From Bacteroides_E sp964522975 (GTDB taxonomy: Bacteria > Bacteroidota > Bacteroidia > Bacteroidales > Bacteroidaceae), in contig CAZFXK010000108.1 in assembly GCA_964522975.1 (NCBI GenBank), forward strand, positions 1-7,268: a stretch of 7,268 nucleotides of DNA. The letters run 5' to 3'. The translations under genes were made by a program, and so were the position numbers. Below the pieces are notes generated by a model. The model saw only the letters and a list, made by a program, of their open reading frames with translations. It did not search any database and was not told the DNA's origin. The number at the start of each line of letters is the position of its first letter. Positions within the stretch are counted from its first letter, which is position 1. Below, one piece after another: positions 1-6,572 of the stretch.

Positions 1-513
1 GGTACCATAGCCTGTTTGATCTAACATCATAGCATTATACTCCTTTACAATACGCATCACATCGTTCATATTAGAATATTCGAAAGAGAAGTCTATTTCA
101 ACATCCACCGTGCGTATTTCCATTTCAGCTTTACTTAAAGCAATGGCAGCTGCCTCACGGTAAGCTTGTATTAGGCCTCCGGTACCCAATTTAATACCAC
201 CAAAATAGCGTATAACTAAAACAAGTACATTTGTTAATTCATTGGAGTTTATCTGTCCAAGGATAGGTTTTCCGGCAGTGCTGGAGGGTTCACCATCATC
301 ATAAGCTCTATAATCTTTTCGATCAGGACCTAACATATAGGCATAACAAACGTGACGTGCGTTATGATATTTCCTCCTATATTCATCTATATAAAGCTCG
401 GCTTCTTCTACATCTGCTACCGGAAAAGCAAAAGAGAGAAACTTGCTTCTTTTTTCCGTGTATTCTCCCTCTACTGGTGCTACAATAGTTTTATAGGTAT
501 CTTCTATTTTCAT
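1..513 (-). CDS. YigZ/IMPACT (UPF0029) family protein, 3'-truncated by the window edge
   Basis: The frame runs without a stop from ATG at 513 to the left edge, giving the first 171 residues. The family is usually a little over 200 residues, so roughly the last 30-40 are missing. Family hallmarks are clear: a KRSKF segment near residues 21-25, HNARHVCYAY at 50-59, DDGEPSSTAGKPIL at 72-85 and the glycine-rich RYFGGIKLGTGGL at 102-114. These belong to the N-terminal UPF0029/IMPACT domain; the partial tail (from about 135) would be the ferredoxin-like DUF1949-type domain. The start is well constrained: an in-frame stop lies upstream at 535-537, no other ATG lies between, and the next in-frame Met is residue 60. 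Eukaryotic IMPACT regulates the kinase GCN2, but the bacterial role is not established and I assign none. It is transcribed separately from its upstream neighbour, which has its own terminator. Family assignment is secure; function is unknown. Confidence 0.93.
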   Translation of the reverse strand, partial: MKIEDTYKTIVAPVEGEYTEKRSKFLSFAFPVADVEEAELYIDEYRRKYHNARHVCYAYMLGPDRKDYRAYDDGEPSSTAGKPILGQINSNELTNVLVLVIRYFGGIKLGTGGLIQAYREAAAIALSKAEMEIRTVDVEIDFSFEYSNMNDVMRIVKEYNAMMLDQTGYGT

Positions 514-519
514 ATTCAA

Positions 520-527
520 CAAAGATA
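520..527 (-). promoter_or_regulatory. Bacteroidetes -7 promoter element TATCTTTG for the YigZ-family gene
   Basis: On the minus strand TATCTTTG matches the Bacteroidetes sigma-ABfr -7 consensus TAnnTTTG at every fixed position. It ends only 6 nt before the ATG at 513, so the start of transcription should fall at or within a few nucleotides of the start codon, implying a very short or absent leader. No good TTTG-like -33 element sits about 19-21 nt upstream; that place is occupied by an AT-only palindrome (537-560). Confidence 0.6.
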
Positions 528-536
528 ACAAAAACT

Positions 537-560
537 ATTTTAATACGATTATATTAAAAT
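537..560. repeat. Perfect 9-bp inverted repeat upstream of the YigZ-family promoter
   Basis: ATTTTAATA at 537-545 is repeated inverted as TATTAAAAT at 552-560, with a 6-nt spacer (CGATTA). It begins 9 bp upstream of the -7 element and covers the place where the -33 contact would be, which is where an operator could act. The arms contain only A and T in an AT-rich gap, so chance is a real alternative. It could also fold as a weak hairpin followed by AGTTTTTGTT in minus-strand RNA. Confidence 0.4.
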
Positions 561-700
561 GAAAGCACTACCGCATAAAAGACCTTCTACCGACAATTAC
601 GAGAAAGATCGATTTGCATACATTTACAAAAGAGAATCAAAATACTACTTTCAGGCGTATCAAATAATACAATAGAAATGTTGCTTATTTATCAATATAC

Positions 701-742
701 ATATAAAAAATAAGTGGAATCTTCCATCAAATTCCACTTATT
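701..742 (-). terminator. Rho-independent terminator after the DUF1015 gene
   Basis: AATAAGTGGAAT (709-720) and ATTCCACTTATT (731-742) form a perfect 12-bp stem with a 10-nt loop. In minus-strand RNA the stem runs straight into a U-rich tract (TTTTATAT, the complement of 701-708). The hairpin starts 19 nt after the stop codon of the gene ending at 762. Orientation and position make it the terminator of that gene, separating it from the YigZ-family gene downstream. Confidence 0.88.
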
Positions 743-761
743 CTTCTATCATTTTGCCTTC

Positions 762-2009
762 TTAATCTAATTTATGAATGACCAACCCTGACCGAGGCTT
801 AGGCTCAAACCAAGTAGATTTTGGCGGCATAATATTTCCGGTATCAGCAATATTCATTAACTGCTCCATTGATACCGGATAGAGTGCAAGAGCCAACTTC
901 ATCTCACCACTATCTACCCTACGCTCCAATTCCTTCAACCCACGTATGCCACCTACAAAATCCACGCGTTTATCCGAACGTAAATCCTTAATGTTTAAAA
1001 TTTTATCTAAAATAAAATCCGAAACAATATTAGCATCCAAAACAGCTAAGGGATTATTTTCATCATAAGTCGTAGAATCAGCAATTAAACGATACCACTC
1101 ACCCTCGATGTAGAGGCCAAAATAATGTTTCTTCTCCGGATGATAAGCTTCTTTCCCCATCTTAGTCACATTAAAATCCATTTCTAATGCCGCTAAGAAT
1201 TCCTCTTTTGTAAAACCATTCAAATCTTTAACAACACGATTATAATCTAAAATGGTTAATTGCGACGCAGGATAACAAACAGTCATAAAATAATTATAGT
1301 TTTCAGTCCCCGTATGATTAGGGTTTTGACGAGCCTTTTCCACTCCAACCAAGGCTGCAGCAGCTGAACGATGATGCCCATCGGCAATATAGAGATAAGG
1401 TATATCAGCAAAGGCTTGAGTTATCCGATCTATGTCATCTTGGTTCTCTATAATCCAAAACAGATGCCTGATTCCATCATCTGAAGTAATGAAATCATAT
1501 TCCGGCATTCCTTGGATATAATGTTTTACAATATGATCTATTTGATCAGAATCATGATACGCAATAAATACAGGTTCAAGATTAGCATTATTTTCAAACA
1601 CATGTTTCATCCGATCTGTTTCTTTATCTCTACGTGTTAATTCGTGTTTTTTTATGACTCCCTCCAGATAATCCTTGACAGATGCTCCCACTACTAAGCC
1701 ATATTGGGTTTTTCCATTCATGGTTTGTGCATAAATGTAATAGCACTCTTTCTCATCCTGTTTTAACCATCCTTTTTTTTGGAATAAATTAAAGTTCTCA
1801 ACCGACTTACGATAAACCTTCTCTTCATGTTCATCTGTTCCGGGAGGAAAATCAATTTCAGCTCGTGTTATTCTATATAATGATTGTTCATTACCTTCTG
1901 CCTCTTTTCGAGCTTCATCAGAAGTTAAAACATCGTAAGGACGACTGACAACTTTTTCAACGATTTCTTTAGGAGGACGTAATCCTTTAATGGGTTTTAC
2001 TCTAGCCAT
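762..2009 (-). CDS. DUF1015 domain-containing protein (ParB-like DGHHR motif)
   Basis: A 415-residue cytosolic protein with no signal peptide or membrane segment. It is recognisable as DUF1015 (PF06245): RPYDV at 23-27 near the N terminus, KHELTRRDKE at 121-130, YIADGHHRSAAAAL at 207-220 and a conserved tail with NIMPPKSTWFEPK at 392-404 followed by RSGL. The length is that of full Bacteroidales members, and the start MARVKPIKGLRPPKE agrees with them. The DGHHR motif (210-214) resembles that of the ParB-like free-serine kinases (SerK/SbnI type), so a nucleotide-dependent kinase of serine or a similar small molecule is a reasonable guess, but this is inference. From memory, Bacteroides homologues often sit beside serC and serA; here the upstream neighbour is an aminotransferase of another subgroup, behind a terminator. 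The gene has its own promoter and terminator and appears monocistronic. Confidence 0.92.
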   Translation of the reverse strand: MARVKPIKGLRPPKEIVEKVVSRPYDVLTSDEARKEAEGNEQSLYRITRAEIDFPPGTDEHEEKVYRKSVENFNLFQKKGWLKQDEKECYYIYAQTMNGKTQYGLVVGASVKDYLEGVIKKHELTRRDKETDRMKHVFENNANLEPVFIAYHDSDQIDHIVKHYIQGMPEYDFITSDDGIRHLFWIIENQDDIDRITQAFADIPYLYIADGHHRSAAAALVGVEKARQNPNHTGTENYNYFMTVCYPASQLTILDYNRVVKDLNGFTKEEFLAALEMDFNVTKMGKEAYHPEKKHYFGLYIEGEWYRLIADSTTYDENNPLAVLDANIVSDFILDKILNIKDLRSDKRVDFVGGIRGLKELERRVDSGEMKLALALYPVSMEQLMNIADTGNIMPPKSTWFEPKPRSGLVIHKLD

Positions 2010-2023
2010 TGATCTGGTCTCTA

Positions 2024-2053
2024 CAAAATTATTAATGATTTTTTATTTATAAA
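2024..2053 (-). promoter_or_regulatory. Promoter of the DUF1015 gene (TTTA / TAATTTTG)
   Basis: On the minus strand TAATTTTG (2031 to 2024) is a perfect TAnnTTTG -7 element, and TTTA (2053 to 2050) lies 18 nt upstream where the -33 element (consensus TTTG) is expected. The box ends 14 nt before the ATG at 2009, predicting a leader of about 7-10 nt. It sits directly after the terminator of the upstream operon, as expected for an independently transcribed gene. Confidence 0.65.
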
Positions 2054-2072
2054 CTACACTATCATTGATAAA

Positions 2073-2122
2073 TGCAAAAAATAAAAAAGAGAGCTACATA
2101 CTCTAAAATATCACTCTCTTTT
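2073..2122 (-). terminator. Rho-independent terminator after the aminotransferase gene (end of operon)
   Basis: In minus-strand RNA AAAAGAGAG (2122 to 2114) pairs with CTCTCTTTT (2093 to 2085) across a 20-nt loop. The pairing is followed by a long T-rich run (TTTTTTATTTTTTG, about 2088 to 2075). It starts about 25 nt after the stop at 2148. The stem is weaker and the loop larger than for the hairpin at 701-742, but the U tract is strong, and a promoter follows immediately. Confidence 0.75.
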
Positions 2123-2147
2123 ACCTATACACATACTAATAAAATAT

Positions 2148-3344
2148 CTAGCTTAATAAAGCTAAAGCTTCTTTAATTCTCTTCATTGCTTCAATAATAT
2201 TTTCATCACTCGTAGCATAACTCATACGAATACACTCCGGATCACCAAAGGCATCTCCCCCAACACAAGCCACATGAGCCTTATTGAGAAGATAAAAAGC
2301 TAAATCAGAGGAACTCTTAATGGTTTCCCCATCCACAGATTTCCCAAAATAGTAGCTACACTTAGGAAATAAATAAAAGGCACCTTCCGGTACACTCACT
2401 TCAAATCCGGGAATCTCTTTTGCCAGTTTCACAATAAGATCTCTACGGCGTGCAAAAGCTTTTCTCATTTCTTCTACAGGCTTCTGGCTACCAACATATG
2501 CCTCTTCAGCTGCTTTTTGACTAATAGAAGAAGGGCCGGAAGTATATTGTCCTTGCAACTTATTACAAGCAGAAATCAACCATTCAGGACCTGCAGCAAA
2601 CCCTAATCGCCAACCAGTCATGGCATATGCTTTTGACACTCCATTTATTACTAACGTACGATCATACATAGTAGAACAAGCAGCAATACTTTCGTGCTTT
2701 CCTCTATAATTTATATGCTCATAAATCTCATCAGAAATAATAATTACATTAGGATGCTTTTCTAAAACTTCTGCCAATCCTAATAACTCCTCTTGACTAT
2801 AAACAGAACCCGTAGGATTAGAAGGTGAACAAAGTATCAATGCTTTTGTACGAGAGGTTATTGCCTGTTCTAATTGATTAGGTGTAATTTTAAAGTTTTG
2901 ATTAATTCCAGCAGAAACAATTACCGGAGTCCCGGACGCAAGTTTAACCATCTCAGGATAACTCACCCAATAAGGAGCCGGAATTATAACCTCATCCCCC
3001 GGATTCACCAATGCCAAGATAGCATTACAAACACATTGTTTCGCACCATTAGCACAAGTAATTTGATTCGGTGCATATTTTAACCCGTTTTCTTTCTCTA
3101 ACTTCTCAGCAATGGCTTTTCTTAAAGATGGATATCCGGAAACAGGAGTATAATAAGTATAATTCTCTTCTATAGCTCTTTGAGCAGCTTGTTTTATAGC
3201 ATCAGGCGTATTAAAATCCGGCTCTCCTACACTCATATTTATGACGTCTATCCCTTGAGCTTTTAACTCATTACTTTTTTGAGACATAGCAAGTGTCTCG
3301 GATGGAGATAAACTATTTAACCGATCTGAAAGTAACTGATTCAT
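2148..3344 (-). CDS. aspC: Class I PLP-dependent aminotransferase, aspartate (possibly also prephenate) type
   Basis: This 398-residue cytosolic enzyme transfers an amino group between aspartate/glutamate and their 2-oxoacids using pyridoxal phosphate. Fold-type I landmarks are all present: GEPDF at 40-44, the YWVSYPE segment from Tyr125, SPSNPTG at 173-179, SDEIYEH at 204-210 with Asp205 for the PLP ring nitrogen, and SKAYAMTGWRLG at 237-248 with Lys238 as the Schiff-base lysine. Arg373 in IRMSYATS should bind the substrate alpha-carboxylate. The pattern is that of the I-gamma (1-beta) aspartate aminotransferases, close to the Thermus thermophilus enzyme, including the GAKQ lysine (Lys102) that reads the distal carboxylate. 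Some members also transaminate prephenate to arogenate, which cannot be decided by eye. The start has no Shine-Dalgarno sequence and lies 29 nt after ribBA, with no promoter between, so it is probably the last gene of that operon. The symbol follows function, not E. coli AspC orthology. Confidence 0.93.
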   Translation of the reverse strand: MNQLLSDRLNSLSPSETLAMSQKSNELKAQGIDVINMSVGEPDFNTPDAIKQAAQRAIEENYTYYTPVSGYPSLRKAIAEKLEKENGLKYAPNQITCANGAKQCVCNAILALVNPGDEVIIPAPYWVSYPEMVKLASGTPVIVSAGINQNFKITPNQLEQAITSRTKALILCSPSNPTGSVYSQEELLGLAEVLEKHPNVIIISDEIYEHINYRGKHESIAACSTMYDRTLVINGVSKAYAMTGWRLGFAAGPEWLISACNKLQGQYTSGPSSISQKAAEEAYVGSQKPVEEMRKAFARRRDLIVKLAKEIPGFEVSVPEGAFYLFPKCSYYFGKSVDGETIKSSSDLAFYLLNKAHVACVGGDAFGDPECIRMSYATSDENIIEAMKRIKEALALLS

Positions 3345-3373
3345 CTTGTTTAGTTTTATCTATATTTATATTA

Positions 3374-4588
3374 TTACTTTTTAAAATGTAAGGTATGTCC
3401 CATACGTTCTTTCTTTGTTTTCAAGTAACGTTCGTTATAGGGATTAGGAGTAATTTCCAAACCCACATTTTCCACAATTTCTAATCCATACGATTCAAGA
3501 CCAATACGTTTTACCGGATTATTAGTCATCAACCGCATTTTCTTCACCCCTATTTCACGCAAAATTTGCGCTCCTACACCATAATCTCTCTCATCCGGAT
3601 CGAATCCTAAATGAAGGTTAGCATCTACTGTATCATATCCTTGTTCTTGTAATTTATATGCTGCAATTTTATTCATTAAACCAATTCCTCTTCCTTCTTG
3701 ATTCATATAAACAACCACCCCTTTACCTTCTTTTTCTATCAAGCGAAGAGCTCTATGCAACTGTTCCCCACACTCACAACGACAAGACCCAAAAACATCT
3801 CCGGTCAAACAAGAAGAATGAACTCTGACTAAAATAGATTCATTTTCGGTCCATTCGCCTTTAATTAAGGCAACATGCTCCATACCATTAGAAACCTGGC
3901 GAAATGGAATCAAATGAAAATGACCATACTCTGTTGGCATATCCACCTCTTCGCCTTTCTCAATAATAGACTCCTGTCTTATTCGATAAGCGATTAAATC
4001 TTCTATACTAATAATCTTTATATTAAATTCATCCGCTACTTTTTTTAACTGGGGTAATCGGGCCATTGTACCATCTTCATTTAAAATCTCTATTAAAGCA
4101 GCTGCCGGATAAAGTCCGGCCAAACGAGCCAAATCAATTGAAGCTTCAGTATGACCTGCTCTTCTAAGAACCCCTCTTGAACGAGCTCTTAAAGGATTGA
4201 CATGTCCCGGTCTTCCAAAATCTGTAGGTTTGGTATTAGGATTAGCCAAAGCACGAATGGTAGCTGCTCTATCATAAATAGAGACCCCCGTAGTGCACCC
4301 TTCTAACAAATCTATTGTTTCTGTAAAAGGAGTTTCATGAATCGAAGTATTAGAAGACACCTGCATATTTAAGTCTAATTCTGCACATCGTTCTTCGGTT
4401 ATGGGTGCACACAATACCCCTCTTCCATGAGTCAGCATAAAATTCACCTTTTCCGGAGTAATCTTTTCTGCCGCAATAATAAAATCACCTTCATTTTCAC
4501 GATCTTCATCATCCACTACTATGACAAACTCACCCTCACGAAAGTCTTCAATAGCCTCTTCTATGGTGTTCAGTTTTATTTCTTTCAT
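3374..4588 (-). CDS. ribBA: Bifunctional 3,4-dihydroxy-2-butanone-4-phosphate synthase / GTP cyclohydrolase II
   Basis: A 404-residue fusion of the two entry enzymes of riboflavin biosynthesis, the usual length for RibBA. Residues about 1-202 are the RibB half, making dihydroxybutanone phosphate from ribulose 5-phosphate: the acidic metal-binding loop DDEDRENEGD (26-35), RPGH (126-129), RRAGHTEASIDLARLAGL (142-159) and EDGTMARLP (171-179). Residues about 207-404 are the RibA half, which opens GTP: HSSCLTGD (257-264), zinc cysteines Cys260, Cys271 and Cys273 in the C-X10-C-X-C arrangement, NQEGRGIGL (296-304), and the tail LMTNNPVKRIGLESYG (353-368). Both halves keep their key residues and look active. 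An extra Cys269 lies inside the zinc loop. The ATG is 5 nt after the permease stop codon, so the two are almost certainly co-transcribed. No FMN riboswitch is visible: the gap before this gene is far too small, and the operon leader is too short as well. Confidence 0.97.
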   Translation of the reverse strand: MKEIKLNTIEEAIEDFREGEFVIVVDDEDRENEGDFIIAAEKITPEKVNFMLTHGRGVLCAPITEERCAELDLNMQVSSNTSIHETPFTETIDLLEGCTTGVSIYDRAATIRALANPNTKPTDFGRPGHVNPLRARSRGVLRRAGHTEASIDLARLAGLYPAAALIEILNEDGTMARLPQLKKVADEFNIKIISIEDLIAYRIRQESIIEKGEEVDMPTEYGHFHLIPFRQVSNGMEHVALIKGEWTENESILVRVHSSCLTGDVFGSCRCECGEQLHRALRLIEKEGKGVVVYMNQEGRGIGLMNKIAAYKLQEQGYDTVDANLHLGFDPDERDYGVGAQILREIGVKKMRLMTNNPVKRIGLESYGLEIVENVGLEITPNPYNERYLKTKKERMGHTLHFKK

Positions 4589-4593
4589 AAGTC

Positions 4594-6489
4594 TTATATA
4601 TTATTCTGTTCTATAAGGTTTTCAATTTCTGCATTAACTGCCAATACCTTTTTTAAATCTTTATTCAATTGAACTCTAAAAATCCAAATTCTAAAATAGA
4701 AAAACAAACCTAAAGGAATAAATATTCCAATGGCTAGGTTAATATTATGTTTTTTGAAAGGAGGCTTTAATGCATCAATAAATAATATGGGATATTTATT
4801 CAATGCGGCCAATATCACTTGTGATTTTGAATTCGCTAATTCTTCAACAATAGCCTCGAATTTCTGATTAAACCGTACGTATTGATCCCCTAAATCATGT
4901 GAAGTCCAAACGCGTATATAATTGGGAGCTTGCACTAATTGACGAGATTCAAGCAAAGATTTCCCCTCTTGTGTTAAGTTTTTTAACTTAACCAACAGTT
5001 CAGAATAATCCGGGTCATTGATTATAACCTCTTTCTTTAAAATATGACGCACACTCCTTATTCCAAAAAAGCCCTTAATTGCATTAATATAAGTACCTCC
5101 GTCAAGAATCACAGAATCATTATTCGATTTATAAGTCAAAAAAGCACCTATGGGAGCAAGAACAGCCGTACTTAACCACATCCCCATCCATAATATCCAT
5201 TTACCATCACGAGCCATTTTATAACCGGTACGATCTACAACATAGTAAAAAATAAAGATCAAAACCGAAATAACAACAGGCATTCCCAAACCACCCTTTC
5301 GAATTATAGCCCCTAATGGTGCTCCAATAAAAAAGAAAATCAAACAGGCTACAGACAACGTAATTTTATTATGCCATTCAGTTTTATGTTTTCGAACATT
5401 AGCATCATTTTGAATTAATGTATAACTTTTAAAACTCCAGTCATTACCAATACTTTGTGCTCTTACTAACGCCGAATTTAGAATCCTCTGTTTCTCTTTT
5501 AAAGTCGCTATTTCTAACAGACTGTCAATCATATGAGCCGCAAAACTTGCTTCAGCAATCTTAAGTGTATCTTGTTCATTCAAATTAGACTCCATAGAAT
5601 ATATGCCTGATGCTGAGGTATAATACTCTCTCCCTATGCTATCCCCTGCCTGTGTCATCGAATCGATAGACAAATATAAAGTCTGCATATTTTTGCTATT
5701 AGCCTGTGATTCCATAATACTTTCATCTGCCATACTAAAATCGGAATCAAAAGCAATTAGGGTATGTTTTTCTTTGAATGACTCTCTACGATAAGGCACA
5801 TTCTCGGAACTGGCAGATTGTGCTTTTAAGTTGGAGAACAATTCTCCTGAATATAAATGTAAAGCTAAATGTTTCTTATCAGCAGTCATTTCCAATTTTC
5901 CTGTATCAGCAACAATTATTTGGGCATTATCAAAACCTTCTGAGAAATCATAAAGCATTACTTGATAGAGCAAACCCGTTTTCCTATCCTTTTCTTTTAC
6001 ATAGATGTTAATACCATCTACCTCATCATAGAAAACACCCTCCGGAATATCCAACTCTGGAGATTTTTGCTTCATGGAGATTAATAGTGTATAAAGCTTA
6101 GTATGTGCCCGGGGACCGATATTATTCTGAAAAACAAAAGAAACCCCACAGAGAAAAAGCATAAAGATAATAAGAGGACGCATAATTTCAAGTAATGAAA
6201 TACCTGCCGATTTCATCGCTAAAAGCTCATAGCGTTCTCCAAAATTACCAAAGGTAATAAGAGAAGCCAATAAAATGGCAAGAGGCATGGAAGTGGGAAC
6301 CAAGCTTAATCCCGAATAGAAGAAAAACTGAGCCAGCACACTCATTTCAAGCCCCTTACCCACCATTTCATCTACATAACGCCATAAAAACTGCATCATG
6401 AAGATGAATAAGCAAATAAAGAAAGTAGCAATAAAGAGTAAAACAAAACTCTTTACTACGAAACGATCTAACTTTTTTAGCCTCAGCAT
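4594..6489 (-). CDS. LptF/LptG (YjgP/YjgQ) family permease with C-terminal extension
   Basis: An inner-membrane protein of 631 residues, predicted to be the permease of the LptB2FG ABC transporter that extracts lipopolysaccharide for the Lpt bridge. The family plan is visible: three N-terminal membrane segments (about 12-35, 54-82, 98-120), a large periplasmic domain (about 121-375), then three more (about 376-396, 401-419, 431-452). RYELLAMKSAGIS at 86-98 is the conserved cytoplasmic coupling-helix region between segments 2 and 3 that meets the LptB ATPase, and APLGAIIRKGG at 390-400 is typical of the fourth segment. E. coli LptF and LptG have about 360 residues. Here the periplasmic part holds a long helical insertion (about 255-345), and after segment 6 there is an extra region of about 180 residues with a seventh hydrophobic segment (584-604). 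Which of LptF or LptG it equals cannot be decided from sequence, so no symbol is given. First gene of the operon with ribBA. Confidence 0.9.
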   Translation of the reverse strand: MLRLKKLDRFVVKSFVLLFIATFFICLFIFMMQFLWRYVDEMVGKGLEMSVLAQFFFYSGLSLVPTSMPLAILLASLITFGNFGERYELLAMKSAGISLLEIMRPLIIFMLFLCGVSFVFQNNIGPRAHTKLYTLLISMKQKSPELDIPEGVFYDEVDGINIYVKEKDRKTGLLYQVMLYDFSEGFDNAQIIVADTGKLEMTADKKHLALHLYSGELFSNLKAQSASSENVPYRRESFKEKHTLIAFDSDFSMADESIMESQANSKNMQTLYLSIDSMTQAGDSIGREYYTSASGIYSMESNLNEQDTLKIAEASFAAHMIDSLLEIATLKEKQRILNSALVRAQSIGNDWSFKSYTLIQNDANVRKHKTEWHNKITLSVACLIFFFIGAPLGAIIRKGGLGMPVVISVLIFIFYYVVDRTGYKMARDGKWILWMGMWLSTAVLAPIGAFLTYKSNNDSVILDGGTYINAIKGFFGIRSVRHILKKEVIINDPDYSELLVKLKNLTQEGKSLLESRQLVQAPNYIRVWTSHDLGDQYVRFNQKFEAIVEELANSKSQVILAALNKYPILFIDALKPPFKKHNINLAIGIFIPLGLFFYFRIWIFRVQLNKDLKKVLAVNAEIENLIEQNNI

Positions 6490-6522
6490 CTTTTGAGTAT
6501 AATTAATCCTTCAGTCAAGATG

Positions 6523-6557
6523 CAAAATTAATACAAAAAAAGAAGTGTTGAAACAAA
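6523..6557 (-). promoter_or_regulatory. Promoter of the permease-ribBA-aminotransferase operon (TAATTTTG)
   Basis: Minus-strand TAATTTTG (6530 to 6523) fits TAnnTTTG fully and is identical to the -7 element of the DUF1015 gene. Candidate -33 elements are TTTG (6557 to 6554, 23-nt spacer) or TTTC (6553 to 6550, 19-nt spacer). The start of transcription should lie near 6516, leaving a leader of about 25-30 nt, too short for a known riboswitch. AAGGA (6511 to 6507) is 17 nt from the ATG, too far for a normal ribosome site. Confidence 0.6.
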
Positions 6558-6572
6558 TTGATTGAAAGTTAC

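Larger units (their letters stand above)
514..761. other. 248-nt intergenic region between the DUF1015 and YigZ-family genes
   Basis: It holds the terminator hairpin (701-742), the YigZ-family -7 element (520-527) and the 9-bp palindrome (537-560). The remaining stretch of about 140 nt (561-700) shows no RNA gene or repeat. A 38-codon plus-strand frame at 559-675 is discussed as a finding but is not called a gene. Confidence 0.7.
2148..6489 (-). other. Predicted operon: LptF/LptG permease - ribBA - aminotransferase
   Basis: Three same-strand genes are separated by 5 nt and 29 nt, with no terminator or TAnnTTTG element in either gap. A promoter element lies before the first gene (6523-6530) and a terminator after the last (2073-2122). 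The products serve LPS export, flavin synthesis and amino-acid metabolism, so the grouping looks like a growth-linked housekeeping unit, not a single pathway. Confidence 0.75.

Noticed and set aside
1..186. GGTACC at the left edge (1-6) and again at 181-186, suggesting a restriction-cloning boundary.
   Set aside because: The first copy lies in frame within the YigZ-family coding sequence and reads naturally (Gly-Thr codons), and the second is in the same gene. Nothing resembling vector sequence is present.
2874..3083. Plus-strand open frame of 69 codons.
   Set aside because: It lies wholly antisense to the well-supported aminotransferase gene and has no recognisable features or promoter.
4427..4672. 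Plus-strand open frame of 81 codons across the ribBA/permease junction.
   Set aside because: Antisense to the conserved N terminus of RibBA and the end of the permease; its Phe/Ile-rich composition is what antisense AT-rich sequence gives.
5778..6011. Plus-strand open frame of 77 codons.
   Set aside because: Entirely antisense to the permease gene, with no protein-like features.
6490..6572. FMN riboswitch or terminator between the START-like gene and the permease gene.
   Set aside because: The 83-nt gap is too short for an FMN riboswitch, and the minus-strand T run near 6535-6541 has no convincing stem before it.
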